This document shows, in pieces, positions 17,354-25,078 of a stretch of DNA of 45,313 bases. Source of the stretch: a virus; the IMG/VR virus record IMGVR_UViG_3300045993_000477, positions 1-45,313 of that record; one strand, written 5' to 3'. Every line of letters starts with the position of its first letter. Position 1 is the stretch's first letter. The notes below the pieces were generated by a model. The model was not told the origin of the DNA, searched no databases, and saw nothing but the letters and a program-made list of their open reading frames with translations. The translations under genes were made by a program, and so were the position numbers.

Positions 17354-18909
17354 CTACAAAGACTTTTATTTCTGGCACAACCATTGACAGTGCTTGGCTC
17401 AACGACGTTGACGCTTCGGTTTATCACGGGCAGTTAGATAATGGTACGCCGAATGCTGCGATTGCTCAGTACCTCCCCGCTGGCACTGGTGCAGTTGTTA
17501 CGACTGTGCAGACCAAGCTGCGGGAGAGTGTGAGTGTGAAGGACTTTGGTACAGTTGGTGATGGGGTGACTGATGATACAGCAGCGATTCAGGCTGCGAT
17601 TGCTGCACTTACCACAGCAGGTGGCACTCTAGTATTTCCAAGGGGGACTTATCTTTGCCTGTCCATGTTGGTATTTAAGAACAACATAAATTATGTCGGT
17701 GAGGGTATAAACGCAACCGTTCTGAAATACACAGGTTCATCAGACCAGATTCAGATCAACAACCCAATCAACTCATCCACCGCTGCGTACTATAGTGTTA
17801 TGGACATGACGCTATGGTCAACGGTAAGCACAAGCAAGAAAGCAAACTTTGCTGACGTTGGATCATCGTTTATAAACTTCTATCGAGTCTCGTTCACTGG
17901 TAATGACTGTGGTCTTATCCTTGATCAGTCTGAAATGGTTATGGTTGATGGGTGTGTTTTTGCTGGACATATCTCTGCATCCTCATGGCTTGTTAATGGC
18001 CCATCACACCGTGTTGGAGCCAGTGGAGGATTTACAAATAGAATCACGTTTAATAATAATCAATTCAACGAGTCTGCAATCTGTGGACAGATCGTTGACG
18101 ATGGGGGCCACGTAAGAACCTACAGCAATAATAATTTCAATGCTGGAAGCGTTCAAGTTAGATTGGCTGCTGCTGACACTGTGAGTGTTATTGGTAATGA
18201 AATGGAAGGTGCCAATACAACAGCAATTCTACTGGCGAATACCTACTCTACTCTTGGGGGAGGGGCGGCATCAGGGTCTAACGGTCCTATTCGTATAGAC
18301 AGCAACATGTTTGTCAGTAGTGGGTCCTACAGTATCACTGGAACTGCAAGTTGCTGCACTTCGTTAATTTACACAGGGAATACGTTCTTCTTGGATGGTA
18401 CTGGAGCAGCCCCTGATAACACCCCAACCACGTTTGTAAACACTGTAAATGCTTTTAATAATATAAATACTCTAGCTGGAGCAAGTCCATTCAATAACTA
18501 TAATATAGACACTACATGGACTCCTGTTATCGGCGGTGGCACTACACTTGGCGGCGCTACTTATACAACCCAAAAGGCTAGGTATACGCAAGCTGGGAAT
18601 AGGACTAACTTTGACATAGAAATTTCTTGGTCTGCTTTAACGGGGGGTGCAGCAGGGCAGTTATACATGTCATTACCAAAGGCAGTTTTAGCAGACGCCG
18701 GTCCAACATTTACACCCGTAATGGTATTTGCGGCAGGTCTTACTCTAGCAGCCGGGGCGCAGGTATATGCGTTAATAAACTCTACGAACGGTATCTTTGG
18801 AACTTCTGGGACACTTCAGTTTTACACAAGCAATGCGGGAGCGGGAGTAGCTTTAGCAATTCCTGCAAGTGGGACTGTGTATGTTTCTGGTTTCTTTGTA
18901 TCAAAGTAA
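17350..18909 (+). CDS. Tailspike 2, right-handed beta-helix paralogue
   Basis: 519 residues. It shares with tailspike 1 the block PAGTGAV, TTVQ.KLRESVSVKDFG and VGDGVTD, but carries an extra N-terminal stretch (DASVYHGQLDNGTPNAAIAQ). The beta-helix core has different turns and the C-terminal domain starts at TTWTPVIGGGTT. The shared anchor and different body suggest two receptor-binding proteins with different glycan targets, one possibly docked on the other or on the same tail hub. AT-rich like tailspike 1. It starts inside the truncated gene copy upstream. Confidence 0.85.
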   Translation: MTTKTFISGTTIDSAWLNDVDASVYHGQLDNGTPNAAIAQYLPAGTGAVVTTVQTKLRESVSVKDFGTVGDGVTDDTAAIQAAIAALTTAGGTLVFPRGTYLCLSMLVFKNNINYVGEGINATVLKYTGSSDQIQINNPINSSTAAYYSVMDMTLWSTVSTSKKANFADVGSSFINFYRVSFTGNDCGLILDQSEMVMVDGCVFAGHISASSWLVNGPSHRVGASGGFTNRITFNNNQFNESAICGQIVDDGGHVRTYSNNNFNAGSVQVRLAAADTVSVIGNEMEGANTTAILLANTYSTLGGGAASGSNGPIRIDSNMFVSSGSYSITGTASCCTSLIYTGNTFFLDGTGAAPDNTPTTFVNTVNAFNNINTLAGASPFNNYNIDTTWTPVIGGGTTLGGATYTTQKARYTQAGNRTNFDIEISWSALTGGAAGQLYMSLPKAVLADAGPTFTPVMVFAAGLTLAAGAQVYALINSTNGIFGTSGTLQFYTSNAGAGVALAIPASGTVYVSGFFVSK

Positions 18910-18910
18910 T

Positions 18911-19180
18911 ATGAACCCCCTCTACATTTTCATTGCCTTACAGGTGTTGGACATTATCAGCACGGTGATCGCACTCCAAGACCCAGCGCATGAGGCTAAC
19001 CCCGTGATGAAAAAGATCATGGACACGCTTGGTGTGGTTCCTGCTCTAGTCCTCGTTAAATGCGCCGTGGTTGGGTTTCTTTGGTACTACCAAGCACTGA
19101 TACCAGCCGAAGTGTTCTGGGCCTTGAGTGGCTTCTACGTCTGGATTGTTTTCAACAACATCAAGGTGATCCGCAAATGA
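18911..19180 (+). CDS. Small membrane protein, DUF5658-like
   Basis: 89 residues from ATG at 18911, one base after the tailspike stop; an earlier in-frame ATG lies inside the tailspike gene. It has hydrophobic helices at about residues 2-19, 42-60 and 65-82. The phrase LQVLDIISTVIALQDPAHEANPVM matches the DUF5658 pattern (LQxLDxxTT...EANPxM). It lies at the head of a run of membrane genes ending with the holin, so a part in lysis or membrane modification is plausible. Function unknown. Confidence 0.65.
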   Translation: MNPLYIFIALQVLDIISTVIALQDPAHEANPVMKKIMDTLGVVPALVLVKCAVVGFLWYYQALIPAEVFWALSGFYVWIVFNNIKVIRK

Positions 19181-19269
19181 GTGACTTAACTAAATCCGAC
19201 TTTGCAGCCCTTGGGGGGGCAATAGGAAACAACATTGTGTTGTCGGGTAGTTATTTTGTGGCAACTTAA
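19177..19269 (+). CDS. 30-residue peptide with a G7 run, uncertain
   Basis: The start overlaps the previous stop as ATGA. It reads MSDLTKSDFAALGGAIGNN and ends SGSYFVAT. Codons 12-14 span a run of seven G. Both shifted frames close sooner than the frame given, so nothing is gained by a frameshift. It is probably a small coupled gene; no family is seen. Confidence 0.4.
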   Translation: MSDLTKSDFAALGGAIGNNIVLSGSYFVAT

Positions 19270-19311
19270 CATGACCATGCCCCAAGACAAACAACTCATC
19301 AAGGTAATCTA

Positions 19312-19482
19312 ATGGAATACCACGCCTTCTGGATACTCTACGCCCTTGTCACTGGGGGAGGCATCTACGCATTCAATGCACACGACTGTACGCGGTTGGG
19401 TGAAATCACCAAGCAAGAAACGCAGTTCGTTGTGAATACCTGCTACGTTAAACGCGACGATAAATGGGTGGTAGCGAAATGA
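19312..19482 (+). CDS. Small membrane-anchored protein (56 residues)
   Basis: Begins MEYHAFWILYALVTGGGIYA, one N-terminal hydrophobic helix, followed by a polar tail with two cysteines (HDCTRLG, NTCYVKRD) that would face the periplasm. The next gene starts inside its last codons (ATGA). A broken copy of its start lies at 17294. Size, position and topology fit a small lysis-cassette or spanin-like membrane protein, but there is no lipobox and no firm family. Confidence 0.6.
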   Translation: MEYHAFWILYALVTGGGIYAFNAHDCTRLGEITKQETQFVVNTCYVKRDDKWVVAK

Positions 19483-19877
19483 CAACTCTAGAATCTGACT
19501 TCACCCCACTTGGCGCTCCCGAAGCGCGCAACCGCAGGCACGGTGATGCAGATGTGATTGAGATTTGCCCACAAGACAACTGCCCGAACTTGTTCATTCT
19601 TGAGCGGCGAGTCAATCGCCATCGTAAGGAACTGGATACCCACATGGTACACATCGAAGAACTAAAATCGATGGTCAAGTCTGTCGCGGTGCAGGGGGAG
19701 AAGAACAGCGCTGATACTGCGGAGATTCTGGAAATCGTGACCCTTGCCAAGAGCTTCTTCAAGGTGTTGGGATGGATCGGGGACAAGCTAAAACCACTGA
19801 TTGGGTTGTCCCTTGCCATCAGCAGTGTGGCGGCGATCATCTGGGCTTCCGGATCTAAATGGGGAGGTAAGCCATGA
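19479..19877 (+). CDS. C-terminally membrane-anchored coiled-coil protein, holin accessory-like
   Basis: 132 residues from ATG at 19479 (ATGA overlap); an alternative ATG at 19464 lacks that coupling. A polar N-terminus with CPQDNCPNLFILERRV is followed by a helical coiled-coil region (about 45-85) and one strong membrane helix near 101-122 (LIGLSLAISSVAAIIWASG). The helix-then-TM layout resembles XhlA-type holin accessory proteins. It lies in the membrane-gene run before the 3-TM holin. Confidence 0.6.
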   Translation: MTTLESDFTPLGAPEARNRRHGDADVIEICPQDNCPNLFILERRVNRHRKELDTHMVHIEELKSMVKSVAVQGEKNSADTAEILEIVTLAKSFFKVLGWIGDKLKPLIGLSLAISSVAAIIWASGSKWGGKP

Positions 19878-20062
19878 GCAAGAAGATTGCGGCGGCAGCG
19901 CACACGCTGGAACAGCAGTTGAAAGCTTTCCGTGAGATGGTGGAGAAGCGAGAGCGGGCGGCTGAACAAGCTTGGGTGGACACAGTACCAAATATCGCGG
20001 AGAACGAAGCATTCAAGCGGCTGAAGGTGTTACAGGACCGCTGGCTGAAGGAGAACCTATGA
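19874..20062 (+). CDS. Small helical protein in the lysis region
   Basis: 62 residues, highly charged and helical (LEQQLKAFREMVEKRERA), no membrane segment. It starts with ATGA overlap and ends with ATGA overlap into a 24-residue membrane peptide, so it is part of a tightly coupled cassette. No family recognised. Confidence 0.6.
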   Translation: MSKKIAAAAHTLEQQLKAFREMVEKRERAAEQAWVDTVPNIAENEAFKRLKVLQDRWLKENL

Positions 20063-20133
20063 GCAGTAAAGTCATCTCATTCGCGGTTGTCGGCGTGGTA
20101 GTCGCCATGCTGATTTGGTTCTCCACGCACTGA
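20059..20133 (+). CDS. 24-residue single-span membrane peptide
   Basis: Reads MSSKVISFAVVGVVVAMLIW then FSTH: a short positive start, one hydrophobic helix and a short tail. The start overlaps the previous stop (ATGA), and the holin gene follows after 10 bases. Tiny single-TM peptides next to holins often adjust lysis timing; that is inferred. Confidence 0.5.
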   Translation: MSSKVISFAVVGVVVAMLIWFSTH

Positions 20134-20143
20134 AAGGGAAATC

Positions 20144-20647
20144 ATGGACCCGATTAGCATCGCAATGGGCTTGTCCCAGTTCGCCCCTTCAATCATCCGC
20201 TGGATCACCGGGAGTGACAAGGCCGCCGACGCTGCCCAGAAGGTGGTGGATGTGGCTACCTCGATCACCGGGAAGCCGGCGGACCAAGTGATTGACGCGC
20301 TCAAGGCAGATCCGGCGCTGGTGCTGGACTTCCGTAAGGCAGTGATGGCGAATGAGATTGAGCTTGATCGGATGTACCTTGCCGACGTTGCCAGTGCCAG
20401 GCAGCGAGATGTGTCCTTGGCTGCCCACAACTATCGCGCTGATTCCATGTACGTGCTGGCGGTGCTGCTGATTGCTGCACTGGTCTACGTGGTGCTGAAG
20501 TCAGGGCTGGATGAGTACGCCAAGGGGATTATAACGCTGGTGCTCGGGCGCTTCCTTGGGTACTTGGATAATATCTACAACTTCGAGTTTGGCACGAACC
20601 GAAGCAGTAAGGTTAAGGATGCAACGATTGAGAATCTATCACGGTAG
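20144..20647 (+). CDS. Holin of the 3-TM GTA type
   Basis: 167 residues. It starts MDPISIAMGLSQFAPSIIRW, the characteristic opening of GTA_holin_3TM proteins. An amphipathic helical middle follows (DKAADAAQKVVDVATSITGK), then clear membrane helices near 103-118 (SMYVLAVLLIAALVYVVLK) and 126-142. This family releases particles by permeabilising the inner membrane. No endolysin gene is recognisable in the cassette. The last 35 bases overlap the convergent minus-strand gene. Confidence 0.75.
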   Translation: MDPISIAMGLSQFAPSIIRWITGSDKAADAAQKVVDVATSITGKPADQVIDALKADPALVLDFRKAVMANEIELDRMYLADVASARQRDVSLAAHNYRADSMYVLAVLLIAALVYVVLKSGLDEYAKGIITLVLGRFLGYLDNIYNFEFGTNRSSKVKDATIENLSR

Positions 20648-20813
20648 GGACATCGCGCCATTCAAAAACATCTTGATCCACGCCGGAATCAAACCAGCTA
20701 TATCTAGGCGCTTTATCTACCCACTTCTGCTGCAAGACCTTGATAGTGATTGTTTTCCCGTAGCGGTCTAGGGTTTCACGCTCAATCCAGCGGAGTTCGG
20801 TGGTGGAGATCAT
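20613..20813 (-). CDS. Small protein at the end of the minus-strand operon
   Basis: 66 residues (MISTTELRWIERETLDRYG...). It reads like a short phage-encoded protein describing an exchange of charged and aromatic residues; a similar KVLQQKWVD phrase is frequent in phage small proteins. It overlaps the upstream gene by four bases (ATGA) and overlaps the holin gene end-to-end on the opposite strand by 35 bases. No function assigned. Confidence 0.55.
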   Translation of the reverse strand: MISTTELRWIERETLDRYGKTITIKVLQQKWVDKAPRYSWFDSGVDQDVFEWRDVPTVIDSQSLHP

Positions 20814-21016
20814 TTCAAAGCCCTTTCTATTTGTATGATTGCGTTTAGTGCGCCTAGTCTGCGTGGCGCGGGATTGCTTTTAATCCACTCAAGCGCCCTC
20901 CGCAGTGCAGCGTCTTGCTTTGCGATTGTTTCTGCCTGTTTAGCCGCCGCCAGAAGTAGTTCCTTAATCTCAACACGCAGTTCCCGCTCGGTGTCGGGTA
21001 TGTGTGTGATGGTCAT
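20810..21016 (-). CDS. Small coiled-coil protein, function unknown
   Basis: 68 residues, starting MTITHIPDTERELRVEIKEL, almost fully helical with heptad spacing, then a basic stretch (NPAPRRLGAL). Four-base overlaps with both neighbours place it in one operon with 20613 and 21013. Confidence 0.6.
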   Translation of the reverse strand: MTITHIPDTERELRVEIKELLLAAAKQAETIAKQDAALRRALEWIKSNPAPRRLGALNAIIQIERALK

Positions 21017-21498
21017 GCCTTGCTCCTGATGGCAGCTTCTCCTGCACGAACCAAACCCCTATAGGCATTTAGCTTGCGTAAAGGATTACCTTCAGGTAAG
21101 CCAATTTCTGGCATGGCTTGAAGAACCATGAAATCGACTTCCGCATCAGTTAGAGGCTCAGGCGTGGCTAACCGTTTACCTTCTTCAAACCCTTTATTCC
21201 ATGCGCCAATAGGGTCGTAAGGCACTGGCGGGTGGGTGTAGAGTTTGTGATTACCAACAGCTAAATCACGAAACCCAGACAGTTGTTTAAGTTCATAAAT
21301 ATCACGACCAAACTCAACCCAGACATCAACCTCTGCCACAGGCTCCGCACTCGGATCTGCCAAAACAGATTGCAATGCGTCGATAGAAGTAGCTACCTTT
21401 GCTTCATCTTCAATCCTGTAGTTGTAGCTGTTGTCAAAAGTCCTGTCCATCATTACAAGCGCCTCCAGCGCCAGCTTCATTGCGGTGATGTGTATCAT
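21013..21498 (-). CDS. Phage accessory protein of unknown function
   Basis: 161 residues from ATG at 21498 (MIHITAMKLALEALV), five bases after the previous stop with GAAGG upstream. Earlier in-frame ATGs at 21552 and 21516 overlap the upstream gene. The MKLALEAL start, a central IDALQSVLADPSAEPVAEVD and TPEPLTDAEVDFM near residues 115-130 are typical of small modular proteins in phage genomes. No catalytic motif. Confidence 0.6.
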   Translation of the reverse strand: MIHITAMKLALEALVMMDRTFDNSYNYRIEDEAKVATSIDALQSVLADPSAEPVAEVDVWVEFGRDIYELKQLSGFRDLAVGNHKLYTHPPVPYDPIGAWNKGFEEGKRLATPEPLTDAEVDFMVLQAMPEIGLPEGNPLRKLNAYRGLVRAGEAAIRSKA

Positions 21499-21502
21499 GG
21501 TG

Positions 21503-21778
21503 TCAATACCCTTCATAAGCCACACGGCCCAAGCGTTTAGCAAGCATATCAACCAACTCTTGTGCTTTGTCCTGCCATGTTTCTCTCATGTACTGGTCAT
21601 ATCGCCCGTCGTGGTAGGTTGCGTGTTGCAGCAAGTCAAGGCACTCATGCAGCAAAGCGGAATCGGAGCCACCGGAGACTTTTGACTTGTCCGAAGTTTG
21701 CTTCTGTGCGATTGCAATCTCTTTGAGTTCTGCAATACGCTTTTCCATCACTTCGACTTGTTTCAGTATGTCAGTCAT
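21503..21778 (-). CDS. Small helical accessory protein
   Basis: 91 residues. N-terminal coiled coil (LKQVEVMEKRIAELKEIAIA) followed by HECLDLLQHATYHDGRYDQY. It overlaps the preceding gene by four bases. No known domain. Confidence 0.6.
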   Translation of the reverse strand: MTDILKQVEVMEKRIAELKEIAIAQKQTSDKSKVSGGSDSALLHECLDLLQHATYHDGRYDQYMRETWQDKAQELVDMLAKRLGRVAYEGY

Positions 21779-22077
21779 TCTGTTTTCTCCTTGAGCATGG
21801 CTCGGATAGCATCGGATGTACCTTGCAGGATTGCTACCGACCCCGTACCCGGTGTTTGCCTTGATTCACACACCTTTGCAGCATCATCAATCGCTTCGTT
21901 GTACGCCGCTTGCATCGCGGCTTTAATTTGGTCGGCGGTGTAGAGAGTTCTATTACCAAAAGCGTCATGTTTTTCTGGCTCTGACAGTGGTGTAGGTAAA
22001 CTCATTTTCTTTTCCTTCGCGGGATTATTTCTATAGCGTTTATCTGTTAGTGCTTTAGGTTCGGCTAGATGGATCAT
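21775..22077 (-). CDS. Small accessory protein, two possible starts
   Basis: 100 residues from ATG at 22077, supported by AAGGAG 5 bases upstream and an ATGA overlap with the 27-residue gene. An internal ATG at 22005 also has a good site (AAGGA) and would give 76 residues starting MSLPTPLSEPEKHD. The C-terminal part, YTADQIKAAMQAAYNEAIDDAAK, is a pattern common in phage proteins that pair with the 21013 type. Function unknown. Confidence 0.6.
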   Translation of the reverse strand: MIHLAEPKALTDKRYRNNPAKEKKMSLPTPLSEPEKHDAFGNRTLYTADQIKAAMQAAYNEAIDDAAKVCESRQTPGTGSVAILQGTSDAIRAMLKEKTE

Positions 22078-22157
22078 TGATGCTCCTTGTTAGCTTTAAG
22101 GTACTTCTCACACCAGGCGTCGAACCTGGCCCATAGGTGGGTGATATATTCGCGCAC
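22074..22157 (-). CDS. 27-residue peptide, GTG start
   Basis: Reads MREYITHLWARFDAWCEKYL then KANKEHQ. AGGAG lies 7 bases before the GTG, and the stop overlaps the next start as ATGA. It is amphipathic and helical. Too short for family assignment, but the signals are those of a real gene. Confidence 0.55.
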   Translation of the reverse strand: MREYITHLWARFDAWCEKYLKANKEHQ

Positions 22158-22173
22158 GTTATGCTCCTATAAT

Positions 22174-23418
22174 TCAAACGATTACCGAATCTGGCGTGAT
22201 GATCTGCCGGGCCGCCTTGCAGGGCTGGAGGCGCATTCCGAGGGAGGTGGAGACTAGTTCCACTTGCCCCGAGCGAATCGCGCCGGAGAGGATACCTTCG
22301 AAATCCCGGTGATCCGGGAAGTAGAGGTGGATCATCTTGTAAGCCTCTTCGTAGGTGACGCTGCCCTTCCTGATAACATACTCGATGAAGCGCTCGGCTT
22401 GCATTGAATCCTCCGTGCGACCGATGCGGCTGAACACTTTGGGCATATCGGCTTCCAGGTCCAGCAGCATATTGTTTGCGAGCTGGAGATCGTCGGCTGT
22501 GATTACCCGGTCGGAAGATCGCGACGCACTGATCACCATGGCGACTTTGTGCATGTGAGTCTGCTTCCGGGCGGCGTAGCCTTGGGCCATCTGATCGTCC
22601 ATCCGGGAGACCGCGTCGCCCCAGAAGTTTTCATACCACGATGCTCCCCAAGCGCGGGCGTTGGCAGTCAGGGAGAAGGGACCTGTCATCATGCTGATTT
22701 GCTCGAGGTCGTGGATGAGCTTGTCTCTAACAGCTTCGTCTTCTCCATTCACTTGCTCGTCAACATAAGCAACGTACCTTTCTTTCTTCTCAGCGTACAC
22801 AAAGATGCAGCGGGAAGTAAGACCTCCTCCAATCATAGCCTGGGGCATATTATCTGCTACCCAATGGGGAGTCGTGGCAGCGATAAGGTTAATCCAGGGC
22901 GCTTCCACTGTATCATTACCTGACATTTTAGTAATCTTTTCATACGAGCGCTTACCATCCCACAGCTCCAGTAGCAAGTTAACCATATCCTTATCTTGGA
23001 GATTAAGCAAGGAACCTAACTCCGACGCAACGAGTGTTAAAGGTGACATAGGATGCCATTCACCTTGCCATTCGTAAGCTTCAGACGAGGCTGCAAAAGC
23101 AGTAACGAGAGCTTGCCAGGTAATAGCATTAGGTCCGAATTTAACACCTGGCACTTTCTTAAGCAAGTCCATTGCTATATCTATCGTGGTGGATTTAGAT
23201 ACAACTCCCGGCGGGGCAACGAATATAATGTAAAAACTGGGGAACCATGAAAAGCGTTTTTGGTCTAACCATACACGTCTGCGAAGACACCCCGCGATGG
23301 CACTGACACCTGCCCAGAAGTGCATACGCTTGGGGGCTTCTGTAACTGAAGCGTAGTTTATATAAGCAGGTAGCCAATCGCCAAAGTGCCTTGCTCCTAT
23401 CTCGTCAATGTTTCCCAT
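22174..23418 (-). CDS. DUF3987-type P-loop ATPase, replicative helicase-like
   Basis: 414 residues from ATG at 23418 (MGNIDEIGARHFGDWLPAYI; AAGGT upstream). An earlier ATG at 23589 lies within the preceding gene. The phrase APKRMHFWAGVSAIAGCLRRR and FVAPPGVVSKST (residues 67-77) are characteristic of DUF3987. The Walker A is altered, with Ser where the second Gly of GxxxxGK[ST] normally stands. TLVASELGSLL is the likely Walker B area. These proteins take the place of a helicase/primase in many phage replication modules. The gene follows the DNA polymerase in the same operon. Helicase activity is inferred from context. Confidence 0.7.
   Translation of the reverse strand: MGNIDEIGARHFGDWLPAYINYASVTEAPKRMHFWAGVSAIAGCLRRRVWLDQKRFSWFPSFYIIFVAPPGVVSKSTTIDIAMDLLKKVPGVKFGPNAITWQALVTAFAASSEAYEWQGEWHPMSPLTLVASELGSLLNLQDKDMVNLLLELWDGKRSYEKITKMSGNDTVEAPWINLIAATTPHWVADNMPQAMIGGGLTSRCIFVYAEKKERYVAYVDEQVNGEDEAVRDKLIHDLEQISMMTGPFSLTANARAWGASWYENFWGDAVSRMDDQMAQGYAARKQTHMHKVAMVISASRSSDRVITADDLQLANNMLLDLEADMPKVFSRIGRTEDSMQAERFIEYVIRKGSVTYEEAYKMIHLYFPDHRDFEGILSGAIRSGQVELVSTSLGMRLQPCKAARQIITPDSVIV
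23241..23268 (+). promoter_or_regulatory. Antisense match to the ECF promoter pattern (P9)
   Basis: GGAACCA, a 15-base spacer and GTCTAA on the plus strand inside the minus-strand DUF3987 gene. The -10 box and spacing are perfect; the -35 is GGAAC with CA in place of TT. It would make an antisense RNA toward the polymerase operon. It lies in coding sequence, so chance remains possible. Confidence 0.35.
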
Positions 23419-23639
23419 GGAGGACCTTTCCGCGCAATGGCTATGAGTTGGCTGACGGTAGATTGAACGGTGTTGTACTGTTGAGCGATAAGCCTTTGCG
23501 GAAGTCCTTGATTGGATAGTCGTAACATCTCTAGCATTACGTCCGGGGTCCCCGCAAGTGATCGACTGTTTTGTTCTTTCGGCAGCCACCTACAATTACT
23601 AGGTTCGTAGTTTCCGTTGTTGTTAAAAGTGTTGCTCAT
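23397..23639 (-). CDS. Truncated HNH/AP2-type homing endonuclease remnant with HTH tail
   Basis: 80 residues. It begins with the very end of an HNH domain (NNNGNYEPSNCRWLPKEQNS) and lacks the front half with its catalytic histidines. The gene at 25071 shows a full version of this fold. The C-terminal half (SNQGLPQRLIAQQYNTVQST) looks like a helix-turn-helix DNA-binding end, usual in such endonucleases. The start overlaps the polymerase stop (TAATG). It is probably a decaying mobile gene, or a leftover DNA-binding protein. Confidence 0.6.
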   Translation of the reverse strand: MSNTFNNNGNYEPSNCRWLPKEQNSRSLAGTPDVMLEMLRLSNQGLPQRLIAQQYNTVQSTVSQLIAIARKGPPWETLTR

Positions 23640-25078
23640 TATTCAACATCTCCCCAGGATACGGTCGACGTCTTGACACCAGTTGGGATTACGAGTGGTG
23701 GATCGTAAGGGATCTCAATACGAGAATGCTTCTCCATCAGCGGAAGGATATAATCTCTCCGGTGGGTAGGGAATTGTCCGGCCAAAGAGTCATGAACTTG
23801 AAGGAGTACTTGGACTTCAGGAATGTTCTCGTAGAAGCTCGTCCAGATTCTATTAATTAAAATTCCAACCGTGGACTGAGGAACCCAGGCGAGTGCTTCG
23901 GGAAGTAGGGCTTCCATGCGATCAAAGATATACCATCTGTATCCCCAGCGATTCTCGACAAATCTGTACTTGTTGATCTGATCAAAGGTCCGAGCGTGCC
24001 ATTGTGCGATGCCTGGGTGGGCAGAGAACCAGTACTTCTGAGCTTGGTCAATTTCATGGACCGTCCGACCTGTGTGAGCAGCTACCGTCTTAGCCCCACC
24101 GCCGTAGTTCGTAGCGTGGGCGAAGACCTTAGCGAACTCCCGAGCGTGCTTGAGAGGGATGCGATGGTCCTTGTAACGAGGGTGGGATTCGACTAGTTCG
24201 TCGAGGGGCGGCGGTTCCTTCTTCGCTATGATGAACGCGTTAAGCAAATGCATATCCACTCCCTGGATCATGGCGGCAATCCAGTCCGGCTCCCCCGCCT
24301 CTCTCACTACGACTTGTAAGTCTGCCCGGTCAAGGTCCATGTCGAAGAAAGTAAAGCCCGCGTCCGGTCCATACATTGAGCGTATGTTAGGTAAGGTGAA
24401 GTCCATAGATCCACGAGCAGCTGCTTTTCCGCTGGACTTAGACTTCTCGGAAGGAATTGTTTGCAGATTTCCTCCACTTCCGAAAGGGTTTTTGGACGAA
24501 CTGAGTCGGTATGAGTAAGGGGCAGATTTTCCACCAGCGTCTCCTGCTATGTTGAATGAACAGCGCATACGGCCATCTTCATCCAGCGGCATCATCACGA
24601 AGTCCCCGAGGAACTTGTGAAGCGTGCGGATGTCGGCGATGGCGTTGCAGATTGGTTTGATCAGAGGCTCCTTGGCGGCGAGCTTGGACAGGGCTTCATC
24701 GTCGCAGGTCGGGGACATTTTGGTTTGTCCTTGGACTACCGTGCGTTTGTAGATGACGGGTTGCTTGAGGTCCTCGTACATTAGTACTTGCATCTGCTTC
24801 GGCGACGAAGGATTGATGGTGTGCCCAAGGATATTGTGGAGGAAGGCTTCACGCTTTGACAACTCCTCCTGAATGTCTAGGGCCATTTGATTCTTTACTT
24901 CAGAGCGAATCCGCACACCTTTAATCATGGCGGCTAGGACAGGCCTGAACAGCTTTTGCTGCGTATCATCCACGTGTTCGAGCTTCATTGCTTGCGCTGT
25001 GATGCGAAGCACTTCTCCTACCTCACGCGTGTAGACGCAATCCTTGCAGTTATATTCCCACAGTTGGTCATCACTCAT
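23639..25078 (-). CDS. Family A DNA polymerase, polymerase half of a split gene
   Basis: 479 residues. Begins SDDQLWEYNCKDCVYTREV, which is the end of the exonuclease domain (the YxxKDxxxT element after Exo III), so the front of the enzyme is encoded separately at 25493-26506. Polymerase motifs are present: motif A FFDMDLDRADLQVV (Asp246), motif B REFAKVFAHATNYGG (Arg313, Lys317, Tyr325), motif C LLQVHDSLAGQ (Asp430, with Ser instead of the usual Glu after it). The thumb/fingers region is complete. The start overlaps the HNH gene by eight bases. The two halves probably assemble into one enzyme. Confidence 0.85.
   Translation of the reverse strand: MSDDQLWEYNCKDCVYTREVGEVLRITAQAMKLEHVDDTQQKLFRPVLAAMIKGVRIRSEVKNQMALDIQEELSKREAFLHNILGHTINPSSPKQMQVLMYEDLKQPVIYKRTVVQGQTKMSPTCDDEALSKLAAKEPLIKPICNAIADIRTLHKFLGDFVMMPLDEDGRMRCSFNIAGDAGGKSAPYSYRLSSSKNPFGSGGNLQTIPSEKSKSSGKAAARGSMDFTLPNIRSMYGPDAGFTFFDMDLDRADLQVVVREAGEPDWIAAMIQGVDMHLLNAFIIAKKEPPPLDELVESHPRYKDHRIPLKHAREFAKVFAHATNYGGGAKTVAAHTGRTVHEIDQAQKYWFSAHPGIAQWHARTFDQINKYRFVENRWGYRWYIFDRMEALLPEALAWVPQSTVGILINRIWTSFYENIPEVQVLLQVHDSLAGQFPTHRRDYILPLMEKHSRIEIPYDPPLVIPTGVKTSTVSWGDVE

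Noticed and set aside
19177-19269. Programmed frameshift at the G7 run
   Set aside because: Both shifted frames stop sooner than the given frame and produce no meaningful fusion, so there is no reason to assume slippage.
19271-19312. 13-codon reading frame before the 19312 gene
   Set aside because: Too short and without a convincing ribosome site, although it ends in a TAATG overlap.
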